From Treponema sp. CETP13 (GTDB taxonomy: Bacteria > Spirochaetota > Spirochaetia > Treponematales > Treponemataceae): a DNA stretch of 64,000 nucleotides. This document shows, in pieces, positions 9,079 to 19,100 of this stretch. The position numbers and the translations under genes were made by a program. The DNA lies in the NCBI GenBank assembly GCA_001885315.1, contig MLPZ01000013.1, forward strand, positions 120,744 through 184,743, in the 5' to 3' direction. Position 1 is the first letter of the stretch; every line of letters starts with the position of its first letter. The notes under the pieces are model-generated. The model was not told the origin of the DNA. It was given only the letters and a program-made list of their open reading frames with translations, and made no database searches.

Positions 9079-9546
9079 TTAAGTATTTAACAATTTTGCT
9101 TTCGCAATATCATTATATAGTATAGTTACTATTTCTTCATTTTCCAGTAAACGTATATCTATTGATACGGAATTAGCAGAAATAACTTTTCCTAAAATCC
9201 AATCTGCTTTTTCTCTTGACCAAACACGTATTGGAGTGTTTATAAAAAGAGCAAATTCAGCTGCATTTTTAACATTTCTCTCCATACCTGGGGACATAAC
9301 TTCTAAATAAACATCTTGTGTAGACATAAGCGCTTCTAAGCGAGGAAATAATGCACGGTGTACTTTTGCGCAATCATCAACACCAATGCCTTCTCCTGTA
9401 TTTTCTTTTCTTTTAATAGTTACACGCACCCTAGTTTGTGTGTTTTGTTTTGCCACTATTATTTCAACAAGAATAAAACCTATTCCTTCAACCAAAGGAT
9501 TACATTCATTATACCAGGGCATTTTGTCAAGTGATGTATACTCCAC
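9079..9546 (-). CDS. rimP: Ribosome maturation factor RimP
   Basis: 155 residues, the usual length of the DUF150 family, which assists 30S assembly. The core GIGFILVEIIVAKQNTQTRVRVTIKRK, then GVDDCAKVHRALFPRLEAL and YLEVMSPGMERNVKNAAEF, is the RimP signature. The start is a GTG at 9544-9546, chosen because GGAG lies 5 nt before it. It is the first gene of the rimP-nusA-infB-rbfA-truB operon, lies just below a terminator at 9606-9637, and is followed by nusA after 24 nt. A TAAAAT-like -10 box lies upstream but the -35 box is unclear. Confidence 0.93.
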   Translation of the reverse strand: MEYTSLDKMPWYNECNPLVEGIGFILVEIIVAKQNTQTRVRVTIKRKENTGEGIGVDDCAKVHRALFPRLEALMSTQDVYLEVMSPGMERNVKNAAEFALFINTPIRVWSREKADWILGKVISANSVSIDIRLLENEEIVTILYNDIAKAKLLNT

Positions 9547-9605
9547 TATTACTCCATTTAAGATTTTAGAAACTTTTTGTTTTTCACGGAAAGTCTCGTA
9601 TGTAT

Positions 9606-9637
9606 AAAAAAGGAGCCGGCAACCGACTCCTTTTTTA
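9606..9637 (-). terminator. Rho-independent terminator after comFC
   Basis: On the minus strand the stem GGAGTCGG / CCGGCTCC closes with one G-T wobble around a 3-base loop, flanked by A6 and T6 runs. It separates the mutS-comFC transcript from the rimP operon. The mirrored A/T runs could also let it work on the plus strand. Confidence 0.85.
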
Positions 9638-9684
9638 TAATTATTTAATATCTTAGCGAACTATACCATTATGTACAGATAATG

Positions 9685-10440
9685 TCAACTGACCTCAAAT
9701 AAAGTAAGTGCATACACTGTTTTTACCCCTGATTTTTTTAAACAGGAGGCACATGACTCAATTGTAGTCCCTGTAGTTATGACATCATCAACAAGAACAA
9801 CTTTTTTAGGTAACAACTCTTTTTTATTGTCTTTGTATTTGGGTGCTATTTTAAATGACGTATTTAATTGTGCAAGACGTTCTTTTCTATTTCTTTTTTT
9901 TTGTTGATTTTGATCTGTATGTACAAGTGCATTTATAACAGTAACATTGTACATACAATGTAAAATCATAACTAATTCAGCAATTTGATCCCATCCCTTT
10001 TTTCGGATTTTACCTTTTCGAGGAGGAACCGGTACTACAGGGATATCTGGATATTGCTCACAAAGAACTTTATAAACCATTTTTGCAAAAACGGGAGACA
10101 ATAACCTTTTAGAAGAACCTTTCCACAAAAACATTAATTGTTTTTTCCATAAAACATAGCGATGAATAGGAAACACAGCATCCGCATGTTTAAATACAGG
10201 CTTTTCGCGGCATTCAAGACATATATGAGTTTCTGAAATAAGCCTTCTTCCACAAATTTTACAACGAGTATCTCGATTTTCCCAAGTCATAAGGTGTTTT
10301 TGTATACAATCATTACAGAGAACAGCTCCAGAAGTTTGTTTTCCACACCGTATACAGAATGTTGGAAAAGCTATTAACGAAAAAAATGCAACAATTTTTT
10401 GTGTAAGAACCCATTTATATGTATAAAAGAATTTATTCAT
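9685..10440 (-). CDS. comFC: ComFC/GntX-type phosphoribosyltransferase-family protein
   Basis: 251 residues. Two N-terminal zinc-finger Cys pairs (CIRCGK...CNDC and CKICGR...CLEC) precede a phosphoribosyltransferase-like domain with the PRPP-binding motif VVLVDDVITTGTTIE near 210-225. ComFC proteins are needed for DNA uptake in competent bacteria; GntX is the E. coli homologue. Its role in treponemes is not known. It follows mutS by 39 nt on the same strand and is closed by a strong terminator. TATAAT lies about 19 nt before the ATG, so a separate promoter inside the gap is possible. Confidence 0.88.
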   Translation of the reverse strand: MNKFFYTYKWVLTQKIVAFFSLIAFPTFCIRCGKQTSGAVLCNDCIQKHLMTWENRDTRCKICGRRLISETHICLECREKPVFKHADAVFPIHRYVLWKKQLMFLWKGSSKRLLSPVFAKMVYKVLCEQYPDIPVVPVPPRKGKIRKKGWDQIAELVMILHCMYNVTVINALVHTDQNQQKKRNRKERLAQLNTSFKIAPKYKDNKKELLPKKVVLVDDVITTGTTIESCASCLKKSGVKTVYALTLFEVS

Positions 10441-10479
10441 ATCTTAATTGTAAACAAGGATTATAAAAAAAACGTAAAT

Positions 10480-13116
10480 TTATTTACCAAGAAGCTGTTT
10501 TTTAAGATGTGCAATTTTTTGTAATGCTTGCAAAGGTGTTATTTCATCAACCTCGGTCGAAAGTATTTCTTCTAAAACCAGTTCTTCTTCACTAAACAAA
10601 CCTGGAACAGACTTATGTGAATGAACATCTACTTTTTTGATAGATTGGTTATTTGAAATTTTTGCTGTTTCTAAATTAACAGCTTCCTGCGTATATGGTG
10701 TCTTCTGTTGAATAATTTGTAGTATTTCTTCTGCTCGATTGACAACACATTCTGGAACTCCGGCCATTTTTGCTACATGCAATCCATAAGAACTTTCAGC
10801 AGCTCCCTTACAAATTTTCTTAAGAAAAACTACATTTCCATCTAATTCTTTTACCTGCATTTGTAAAAGCTGTAAATTTTTATGTGATATTCGAGTTAAT
10901 TCATGATAATGAGTAGCGAAAAAAGTTCGTGAACAAATTGTGTTTAATAAATACTCTGAAATCGCCCATGCTAAGGATAACCCATCTTCTGTGGATGTTC
11001 CACGCCCAACTTCATCCATTATTACAAGACTTTTTTCTGTTGCTGAGCGTAAGATTAAAGCTGTTTCGGCCATTTCAACTAAAAAAGTAGATTCTCCCCG
11101 AGCTAAATTATCGGAAGCACCAACTCTGCAAAAAATTCTATCTACTATTCCTATATGTGCACTTTTTGCAGGAACAAACGATCCTATTTGAGAAAGAAAA
11201 ACTATCAGAGCATTTTGACGTAAATAAGTACTTTTACCTGCCATATTGGGCCCTGTTAGTAATACAAAAGTTGCTTTTGCAAGACTTGTATTATTAGGAA
11301 CAAACTCTCCACTTGGTAAATGGGATTCAACTACAGGATGCCGCCCATCTATAATTTCTAATGAAGTACTATCATCCAATTCAGGACAAACCCAATTATA
11401 TAACAAAGCTGTCCACGCAAAGGAAACAGAAGTATCAATATATGCAATTTCTTTTGCAATTGCTAAAAAATATTTAATATGAGAGCCTATTTTTTCTCTT
11501 ACTTCTTCAAAAAGTCTTTTTTCTAGCTCAATTATCTTATCATCTGCATCTGTTAATTGAGCTTCTAATTCTCGTAATTTATCTGTAGTATAACGATCTG
11601 CATTTACCAAGGCACGTCTTAGAACGAAATGTGGTGGGACACTGGCGATTTTACCCTTAGAGACTTCTAAAAAATAGCCCATGTTATTATTATACTTTAC
11701 TTTCATATTTTGAATGCCAGTATCGTTTTTTTCTTTTTCTAAATACGTATCTAAATATTCTTTAAAATTATTTTTAATGTTTCTATAATTATCAAGCTCT
11801 TCAGACCAGCCTGTTTTAATAATACGCCCTTCTGTAAGACTCGTACTAGGATCATCTAAAATTGATTTGTTTATATAATCACAAATTTTTATTGCAGTTT
11901 CTGTTTCACCAGCATAGTATGCATTACCAAACTGTCCAACATAATCAGATAATATTCTGCGCATCTCTAGCCAACGCTCTAAACTCATTCGTAAAGCTTG
12001 AATATCTTTTGCATGAGCTCTGCCCATTGCAATTCTGCTCGAAAGCCGTTCAATATCTAAAATTTTACTTAATTCAGTTCGAATAGAATCCAATAAATCT
12101 GTATGATTAACAAATAAAGAAATATGTTGCTCTCTATTTTTAATTTCAACCAGATCTTTGAGTGGATACATAAAAAAAGAGGATAGTAACCGTTTTCCCA
12201 TAGCCGTTTTTGTATGTTCTACAGTCTCAAATAAACTATATTGCATTGTGTTATCGCGCAAATTGCTCGTAAGTTCGAGATTACGGCGTGAAGAATCATC
12301 TATCATGACAAAATCTAAATCAGAATAAACAGAAAGAGAAGTTACCTGTTTAAGGGTTTTGTCAGAATCACGAAGAATAGAATTTCTACTTACATATTCT
12401 AGTAAATAACCAGCAGAAGCAACTTCTGGTGAATTTTCAGTGATTCCTAATGAATGTAAATTAACAATATGAAATTGTTTTTTAAGTGCTTCCACAGTAA
12501 TATCTAAATTAAAATGCCAGTCATCATCAAAAGAGACAGACATATTTGGATATTGTTCAAAAAGACTCTGAACATCTTGTTTTTCAAATAGATTTTTTGC
12601 TACAACAATTTCTTTGGGTTGAATTCGTCCGAGTTCTTTTTCTAAATGCTCAACAAGATTTCGACTCTCCCAACTTGAAGCAAAAAAGTCCCCTGTTGAA
12701 ATATCGATATAAGCCCAAGAAATAGTTTTATTAATTAAACACACTGAAGCAAGAAAATTATGGCTTCCCTGGTCTAGATATTCTTCTTCTAAGGCAGTTC
12801 CAGGAGTTATGACCTCTACAACCTTTCTTTCGGCTAACCCTTTCCCATTTTTTGGCAAAGTTATTTGTTCGCAAATAGCAATTTTTTTCCCTAAACGCAA
12901 AAGACGAGCAATATACAACTTACTTGCATGATGAGGAACCCCACACATAGGACTATCTCCACGATGGGTTAAAGTAAGATTTAATAGACGGGAAACCTCA
13001 ACTGCATCATCATCAAACATTTCATAAAAATCACCAAGTCGAAAAAACAATACTTCACTAGCATGTTGGCTTTTTATTTTATGATATTGTTGCATAAGAG
13101 GTGTTTTTTCTGCCAT
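10480..13116 (-). CDS. mutS: DNA mismatch repair protein MutS
   Basis: 878 residues, full length. MutS recognises mismatches and starts repair. The N-terminal mismatch-binding motif is present (FFRLGDFYEMF), and the Walker A motif GPNMAGKS lies at about 622-629. ATPase motifs DEVGRGTSTEDG and ATHYHEL follow. The C-terminus carries the short LQALQKIAHLKKQL segment typical of MutS dimer/tetramer contacts. It sits between skp and comFC; the skp-mutS neighbourhood matches that in Treponema pallidum. A weak AGGAA site lies about 13 nt before the ATG, overlapping the skp stop region. Confidence 0.97.
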   Translation of the reverse strand: MAEKTPLMQQYHKIKSQHASEVLFFRLGDFYEMFDDDAVEVSRLLNLTLTHRGDSPMCGVPHHASKLYIARLLRLGKKIAICEQITLPKNGKGLAERKVVEVITPGTALEEEYLDQGSHNFLASVCLINKTISWAYIDISTGDFFASSWESRNLVEHLEKELGRIQPKEIVVAKNLFEKQDVQSLFEQYPNMSVSFDDDWHFNLDITVEALKKQFHIVNLHSLGITENSPEVASAGYLLEYVSRNSILRDSDKTLKQVTSLSVYSDLDFVMIDDSSRRNLELTSNLRDNTMQYSLFETVEHTKTAMGKRLLSSFFMYPLKDLVEIKNREQHISLFVNHTDLLDSIRTELSKILDIERLSSRIAMGRAHAKDIQALRMSLERWLEMRRILSDYVGQFGNAYYAGETETAIKICDYINKSILDDPSTSLTEGRIIKTGWSEELDNYRNIKNNFKEYLDTYLEKEKNDTGIQNMKVKYNNNMGYFLEVSKGKIASVPPHFVLRRALVNADRYTTDKLRELEAQLTDADDKIIELEKRLFEEVREKIGSHIKYFLAIAKEIAYIDTSVSFAWTALLYNWVCPELDDSTSLEIIDGRHPVVESHLPSGEFVPNNTSLAKATFVLLTGPNMAGKSTYLRQNALIVFLSQIGSFVPAKSAHIGIVDRIFCRVGASDNLARGESTFLVEMAETALILRSATEKSLVIMDEVGRGTSTEDGLSLAWAISEYLLNTICSRTFFATHYHELTRISHKNLQLLQMQVKELDGNVVFLKKICKGAAESSYGLHVAKMAGVPECVVNRAEEILQIIQQKTPYTQEAVNLETAKISNNQSIKKVDVHSHKSVPGLFSEEELVLEEILSTEVDEITPLQALQKIAHLKKQLLGK

Positions 13117-13131
13117 ATGAAAATAAAATTC

Positions 13132-13650
13132 CTATTGGATTGAACTTAATCCAGTAATTACATCATTTGTAAGATCAACTGTAGGACTATACCACAAGAT
13201 TGAGTCAGAACTATGTAAACTTAATATCATGCTATAACCACCACTTTCAGCAATTTTTGCTATTACATCATACAAATCTTGGTAAAAGTCATTAGATGAT
13301 TCAAGATTTTTTCGTAAGGACTCAAGTTCTATATTTTTAGCACGAGAATATTCTGTCAAAAAATCTGTTTTTTGTGTAATTGTAGCCTCTAACTTTAAAG
13401 CTTGTACATCATTTCCATTTTTTTGATATTCAAGTTTTTGATCTTGTAAATTTTGAATCTCTTTTGTTAACGTATTTATTTCATCTTGAAATTCCGTTTT
13501 TTTTGATTCATAGCTCCTAACAGCAGAAGATTCTCGAAAATAGGTAGAATAAACTAAAGCTGTATCAACAACGCCAAATTTAGTTATTTGCTGTGCAAAT
13601 GCTATTGTACAAAATGTAGTGATTATTAAAACTGTTACTAATTTTTTCAT
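13132..13650 (-). CDS. skp: OmpH/Skp-family periplasmic chaperone
   Basis: 172 residues. A signal peptide (1-19, ending AFAQ) leads to a long charged helical region (about 45-120) rich in E, K and Q, the coiled-coil tentacles of Skp. Skp proteins hold unfolded outer-membrane proteins for BamA. The short N-terminal strand KFGVVDTALVYSTY and C-terminal GYSMILSLHSSDSILWYSPTVDLTNDV match the OmpH body. It lies directly after bamA on the same strand, with a perfect 13-bp hairpin in the gap, and 15 nt before mutS. GAGG precedes the ATG. Confidence 0.88.
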   Translation of the reverse strand: MKKLVTVLIITTFCTIAFAQQITKFGVVDTALVYSTYFRESSAVRSYESKKTEFQDEINTLTKEIQNLQDQKLEYQKNGNDVQALKLEATITQKTDFLTEYSRAKNIELESLRKNLESSNDFYQDLYDVIAKIAESGGYSMILSLHSSDSILWYSPTVDLTNDVITGLSSIQ

Positions 13651-13663
13651 TTTTTCCTCTTAG

Positions 13664-13704
13664 AAAAATACTTACAACACAATATCTGTTTTGTAAGTAT
13701 TTTT
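13664..13704 (-). terminator. Hairpin with A/T flanks between bamA and skp
   Basis: AAAAATACTTACA (13664-13676) and its perfect complement TGTAAGTATTTTT (13692-13704) enclose a 15-nt loop. On the minus strand the arm ends in five T. It lies after the bamA stop and before skp, so it may partly terminate or process the transcript to set the bamA/skp ratio. The stem is AT-rich and weaker than a classic terminator. Confidence 0.6.
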
Positions 13705-13713
13705 CAAACATAA

Positions 13714-16158
13714 TTATTTATTTGTGATAGTAAAAGAAAGAACAAAATTCCACTGTGGCCCATCACTTATATCTTTTCCATCATCCCAAACAACTTCACC
13801 ATCTTCGTATCTAAAAGTATTAGCTAATAATAACCGAAGTGGGAATTGTGGAATTGAAAATCTAATTCCAGGACCAAAACTAAATTTCCAATCTTCTAAT
13901 GTTGATTCTGTAAATAATTCTGAGTATGTATCTTTAAGAAGCACTGCATCTCCAAAGAAATCAAGTGCAAAAATACCAGTAACAATAGGCATCCTTAATT
14001 CTATATTATTTGCCCACATTGCATTTCCGTAATAATCATCATCATCACCAAGATCCCATCCACGACCATAAAACATACCATCAATATATAGTTGATTGTC
14101 CTCGCTAATTGTATCACCATTTACAGGGAATAATAAAGATAAACCTGAATATCCAGCTAATACAAATTTTAGACTAAATGCATCAGTAATAGGCTTATCA
14201 AAAAGAGTCAAATATACCTCTCCCTTTAAATCATTCTTAAAATAAAAATCATTTTCTATACTTGGAATAAGACCAGTATAAGTCAATTGTTCACTGGTAA
14301 AATAACCTTTAGAAGGATCATAGCTTAGATCTCTAGCATCAAAAGAAACTTTATTCCATAAAGAATTTTGTAATCCCCAATCTCCATAATCATCACTAAT
14401 ATCACTGTCTACCGGTTCATATAAATCAGCGTCATAAAAGTTTTGAGAACAATCAGAAGAAAGTCCACCACTTACGGTAACTGTTCCAGGTCTATACACC
14501 CAACGTTTTCCAAGTCCAATATCAAGACCAAAAGTATATTCCTCATAATCAAAATAATAATCATCGTCATTTACACCATCTGGGAAATACATGACCTGCT
14601 CATCTGTAGAATACTCTCGGCTAACACTTAAACTTGTAGAAAAATCAATCGTTTTATCTAAAAACCACGAGTCACTATACCCTAATTCTAGTGATTGCGT
14701 ATCATCAGATACTGTAACAGAAGTACTGATTGCTTTTCCGGTTCCTTTTACATTGCTATCTTTCCATGTAGCAAAAAGAGAAATTGGCAAATCATCAGAG
14801 TCACTTACTCCTGAAAAAGTAATCCCAAATTCTATTGATGTAGTTGACTGCTCTTCGACATCAATTATTAAATCTACGGTGTTCTCTTCTGAACCAGGAA
14901 CAATGTCAGGAACAATTGATGAAAAAAACTGAAGATTATATAAACTTCTTAATCCTGTTTCTACTTTACTTTTTGAAAAAATATCACCTTCTTCTAGGGG
15001 TATTTCTCTTCTAATAACATAATCTTTAGTTTTATCATTTCCTCTAATAATAATATTTTCAATATAACTTTGCGCATTTTCAGTAATATTTAAAACACAA
15101 GAAACAACATGTGTAACGCTATCTTCTTTTATATTTTGATCAAACAAATTGGAGGTATATCCTTCTTCATAGTATTTATCAGCTATATCAGAAAGACCTT
15201 GTTTAAATAAAGATTGATTGAATGCATCTCCATCAGAAATCTTTATTAATGATAACAATTCATCTGTTGTAAAAATTGTGTTACCAGTTATTTTTGTTCC
15301 ACCATAAGTATACGTTTCACCTTCACTAATCACAAATGTTAATAATATTTCATCTCGTTTTTTATCTTCATTATAGGAGACATCTTTTATTACATCTATA
15401 ATTTGCGCATTAATATATCCACGATTATAATATTCATTAAGAATTGTAGTTTTATCTTGATTTAATGCAGAAACTTCAAATGCACCTTTATTAAACAAAG
15501 AAACTGTTTTTAACTTTAAATTTTTTCTAAGAGTTTTTTCTGTAATAGCTTCATTTCCCTGGAAATTAATTTCAGTAATTACAGATTTTTTTCCTTCTTT
15601 AATATTAAAAGTAATTTCAATGCCATCTTCTGTTTCCTCTGTATCGTATGTAACTGATACATTAGTATACCCTTTTGTCAAATATAGTTTACTAATTTTT
15701 CTTTGTGCTAATCCGACAGAATTAGAGTTATAGATATCAGATTGCTTAATAGTGATTTCATCACTCAATTCACTAGAACGTACCTCATCGTTCCCGCGAT
15801 ACCTAATCAAAGAAATAATAGGCTGTTCTGTAACAGTAAATTGAATTATGACAGTATTACCTTCTGAATCCCCTTTTAAAAGCTTAGTGTTGATATTTTG
15901 GAAATATTCAAGACCAAAAAGTTTATTCAACAAATCATTATATTGATCATCACTAAATTTTTTTCCAACATAAGGATCAACTATTCCATCAAGTTCAACG
16001 GAAGTAATATTTTTTAATCCTTCAAAGTCAATTTTTGTAATTTCTTTGCCATAATACCATCCATCATCATTTGAAACCTCTTGTGAAACTATTGGCAAAA
16101 GAGGAATAAACAGAAGACAGAGAAGAATTAAAGTTCTAAGCATTTTCTTAATGGGCAT
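13714..16158 (-). CDS. bamA: Outer-membrane protein assembly factor BamA
   Basis: 814 residues. BamA inserts beta-barrel proteins into the outer membrane. A signal peptide (about 1-26) is followed by five POTRA domains (about 33-440; KITKIDFEGLKN, SLIRYRGNDEV, ITEINFQGNEAI and IIIRGNDKTKDYVIRREI mark successive repeats) and a C-terminal 16-strand barrel (about 450-814). The barrel contains the GRGW motif at a lid-loop position where VRGF/Y is usual. The chain ends LSFTITNK, without the terminal Phe typical of proteobacterial barrels. tamB lies 24 nt upstream and skp downstream. AGGAG lies about 10 nt before the ATG; a second in-frame ATG six codons in is possible. Confidence 0.93.
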   Translation of the reverse strand: MPIKKMLRTLILLCLLFIPLLPIVSQEVSNDDGWYYGKEITKIDFEGLKNITSVELDGIVDPYVGKKFSDDQYNDLLNKLFGLEYFQNINTKLLKGDSEGNTVIIQFTVTEQPIISLIRYRGNDEVRSSELSDEITIKQSDIYNSNSVGLAQRKISKLYLTKGYTNVSVTYDTEETEDGIEITFNIKEGKKSVITEINFQGNEAITEKTLRKNLKLKTVSLFNKGAFEVSALNQDKTTILNEYYNRGYINAQIIDVIKDVSYNEDKKRDEILLTFVISEGETYTYGGTKITGNTIFTTDELLSLIKISDGDAFNQSLFKQGLSDIADKYYEEGYTSNLFDQNIKEDSVTHVVSCVLNITENAQSYIENIIIRGNDKTKDYVIRREIPLEEGDIFSKSKVETGLRSLYNLQFFSSIVPDIVPGSEENTVDLIIDVEEQSTTSIEFGITFSGVSDSDDLPISLFATWKDSNVKGTGKAISTSVTVSDDTQSLELGYSDSWFLDKTIDFSTSLSVSREYSTDEQVMYFPDGVNDDDYYFDYEEYTFGLDIGLGKRWVYRPGTVTVSGGLSSDCSQNFYDADLYEPVDSDISDDYGDWGLQNSLWNKVSFDARDLSYDPSKGYFTSEQLTYTGLIPSIENDFYFKNDLKGEVYLTLFDKPITDAFSLKFVLAGYSGLSLLFPVNGDTISEDNQLYIDGMFYGRGWDLGDDDDYYGNAMWANNIELRMPIVTGIFALDFFGDAVLLKDTYSELFTESTLEDWKFSFGPGIRFSIPQFPLRLLLANTFRYEDGEVVWDDGKDISDGPQWNFVLSFTITNK

Positions 16159-16182
16159 TATTTTTTTTCTCCTAATAATGAG

Positions 16183-19100
16183 TTATAACATAAATTTCCA
16201 AGATAAACTGATAGAAGTATACGGTACCAAAAGGTTCCAGTCAGAATTTGCTTCTGGAGCTATACTCCATCGAATAGTCGCAAAAGGAGAAGGCAGTTCT
16301 AATCCTATTTCGGGTTCTAATCCCAAGCCACTTTCTGACCCACTATTTGCAACATCTTCATCATATACAATTTCTAACATCATATCAGCATACAATGTAT
16401 TACCTATGTATTTACCAATATAAACAGTCGAACCATCCAAATAGTTACCAAAAGATACACTACTTGTATCATCTGTATCAAATGCATCTATCATTGCATT
16501 TTGAAGAAATGTAGTTCTAAATGAAAATATATCAAAATTAAACAAATCACGCAATGAGTTCTCAAAGATTCTAAAAATTCCTATTTGCAAAATATAATCA
16601 AATCCACTGGCAACGGCAGTACCTAAACTATCGGCATCGCCAATAACAGCCTGACCCAATAAACTCATAATCTCGGTATTACTTTTTGATGGTTCAGAAT
16701 ATAAAATAGGACTAAAATTACTTAAACGTTGTTCTTCAGCACTTAAAATTATTTTAACTAGATTTCCTTCTTCATCTTGTTCCGGAATTTCAGCACTAAA
16801 ACTTATAATAGGATCAAATAAATCTTGATTGCCATCTAGATTTACCATACCATTTTTTATATAAAAAGTACGGTTTATATACAAAATTTCACCACTTTTA
16901 ACTATTATTTCGCCTTCTAATGAATAAGTATACATTCCTGTATCCATTATAAAATGAATGGGTTTTATTTGTCCAACAAGGCCTCTTACCAAAGGGTTTG
17001 TTTTTGAAGGAATATACACTTGTGCTTTTTGATCAATATTTATTGTTATATCTGTATATGTTCGACTATTGTTAGCATTTGTGTCTTCATTGTCATCATC
17101 AACACTAAAGCTTGAAATAACAGCCTCTATATCAGTAGCATTCACATTCCCTATTATTGTATTTTCTGATGGTGCAAAATCCATATCTAAATCTAGGGTG
17201 GTTGTAGCTTCAATTTCTCCAACAGGAACAACAAAATGCCCATAAAAGCCTTGGGACCCAACACTTTTTACTGTAACGTGCTGAGTGACAGATGATAAAG
17301 TCTCTAAATCTATGGAATAAAATAAATTTACAAGCCCCTTTGACTTTTCTCCTGTAAGGAGCACATTGTTAAAACTAAATTTTGAATTATCTATATCACA
17401 ATCTACATAATCTGCATACATAGTTTCATTTGTACATATTGGAGACGTAGCCCTTGCATCGGTTCCTATAAGGTGCCCATTTATTATAGGCGCATCAAGT
17501 TTTCCCTCAACACTCAAAAAACCTGTAACATTGCCAGAATATAATGTAAATTCTTTCAAATCTAAAATTTTTGAAAACCTTGTACCATCAGCAAATATAT
17601 CATTAAAAGCAAGATAATTTCCTTGATCATTCATATAACCATCACAAACAAAAGAGATAGGAGAATCCTTTGTTGCTTCTATATGAACTCCTCCATCACT
17701 GTAGATAACTCCAGAAAGAGCTTTTTCTTCACTAATATAAAATAAAGTTTTTTCTGAATTTTTTTCTACATGAATTGGAACATTATATCTATCATTAAAA
17801 AAGGTCCCTGTAAGTTTTTGAAGAATAACATCGACAACAAATTTGTTGTTTCCATCATTCAAATCATCTGTAACGGTATAAAAATTAGCTGACATTTGTG
17901 ACTCAAATGTTTTTGTTGAAAACGGTAAGCCTGGTTGTAATTGCCCATTTATTAAAGTACTAGCTTTTCCACTCATAGTAGAAAGATTACATTGCCCTGT
18001 AAGATCTTTTGCTTCGTATGTTCCAAAAGATAATTTACACTCATCAAAAGAGATATCTTTATCTTGTAATAGTATGGGGCCACTAAATACAACAGGCATA
18101 CCTTGCGTCGTTATTTTCGCACGATTTACATTAACTTGCACAGACGGCATGTCAACACTTCCCAGCGCATTTAACGAAAATGATAATGTATCATCACTTG
18201 TTTGCCCATTTAATACATGAGCAAATTGAAATTCGTTTATTTCTCCTTCTACATTAAAAAACAGATTATTAAAAAAATCATCTGATTGAATTAAAGCATT
18301 TTTAGGATTATTTGCTTCTACAGAAAGTAGAATTTTCTCAGGGGAAAAATCCTCGCTTAAATCTAAATTTAAAAAAGCAGAATGTAAAACATACTCTGAA
18401 AAATCCCATCCCATACCTACCGTTCCTTCCAAAGTTGAAACTGAATCATTATAAACTAAAGAAGACGAAGTAAACCCGTACTTATCTAAAACTCCTGCAA
18501 ACTGTAACCTAGGATTAGATATTAACTTTCCAGAAATTTCTTGAATTGTAAAATTATTTATTGTATACAGCCAACCATTTTTACCATAATTATACTGGCT
18601 TTGTAGTTCTAATAAAAAATTATAATCATTAAAGTTTAAAGGTAATGATTCCATGTTTACCTTTGCAATTGCAGCATCTTTAGTAAAGGTTACATCAGCA
18701 TAAAATCCGTAATTTCCAGAAATACTTAAAAATTTATTAGCCTCATAAAACCCTGAAAAAGTATAAGGAATAGAATTAAAACTTATATCAGAAGAAAAGA
18801 AAGTTTCTTTCTTATCAGAAAAATCTAAATTAAAATTGACATCAAGTTTTTGGCCGGCAAATAAAATCTCAAATTGTGACAAATGCATGCGCTCTTCTGT
18901 TCCATCAAGAGATAACAACATCATTTCGTTTTCTTTACTGATATTAGCTGCAATAAAATAAGGAGCATTATAAGTTATATGTTCTAAATCAGAAGATATA
19001 AAAGCATCAAAAGTAAAAATATAATCTTTAAAAATAGATTGTAAGGAACTAATTAGAGTTATATTTTCTTTGGGGACAGACCATTGTGCCATTGCAAGTG

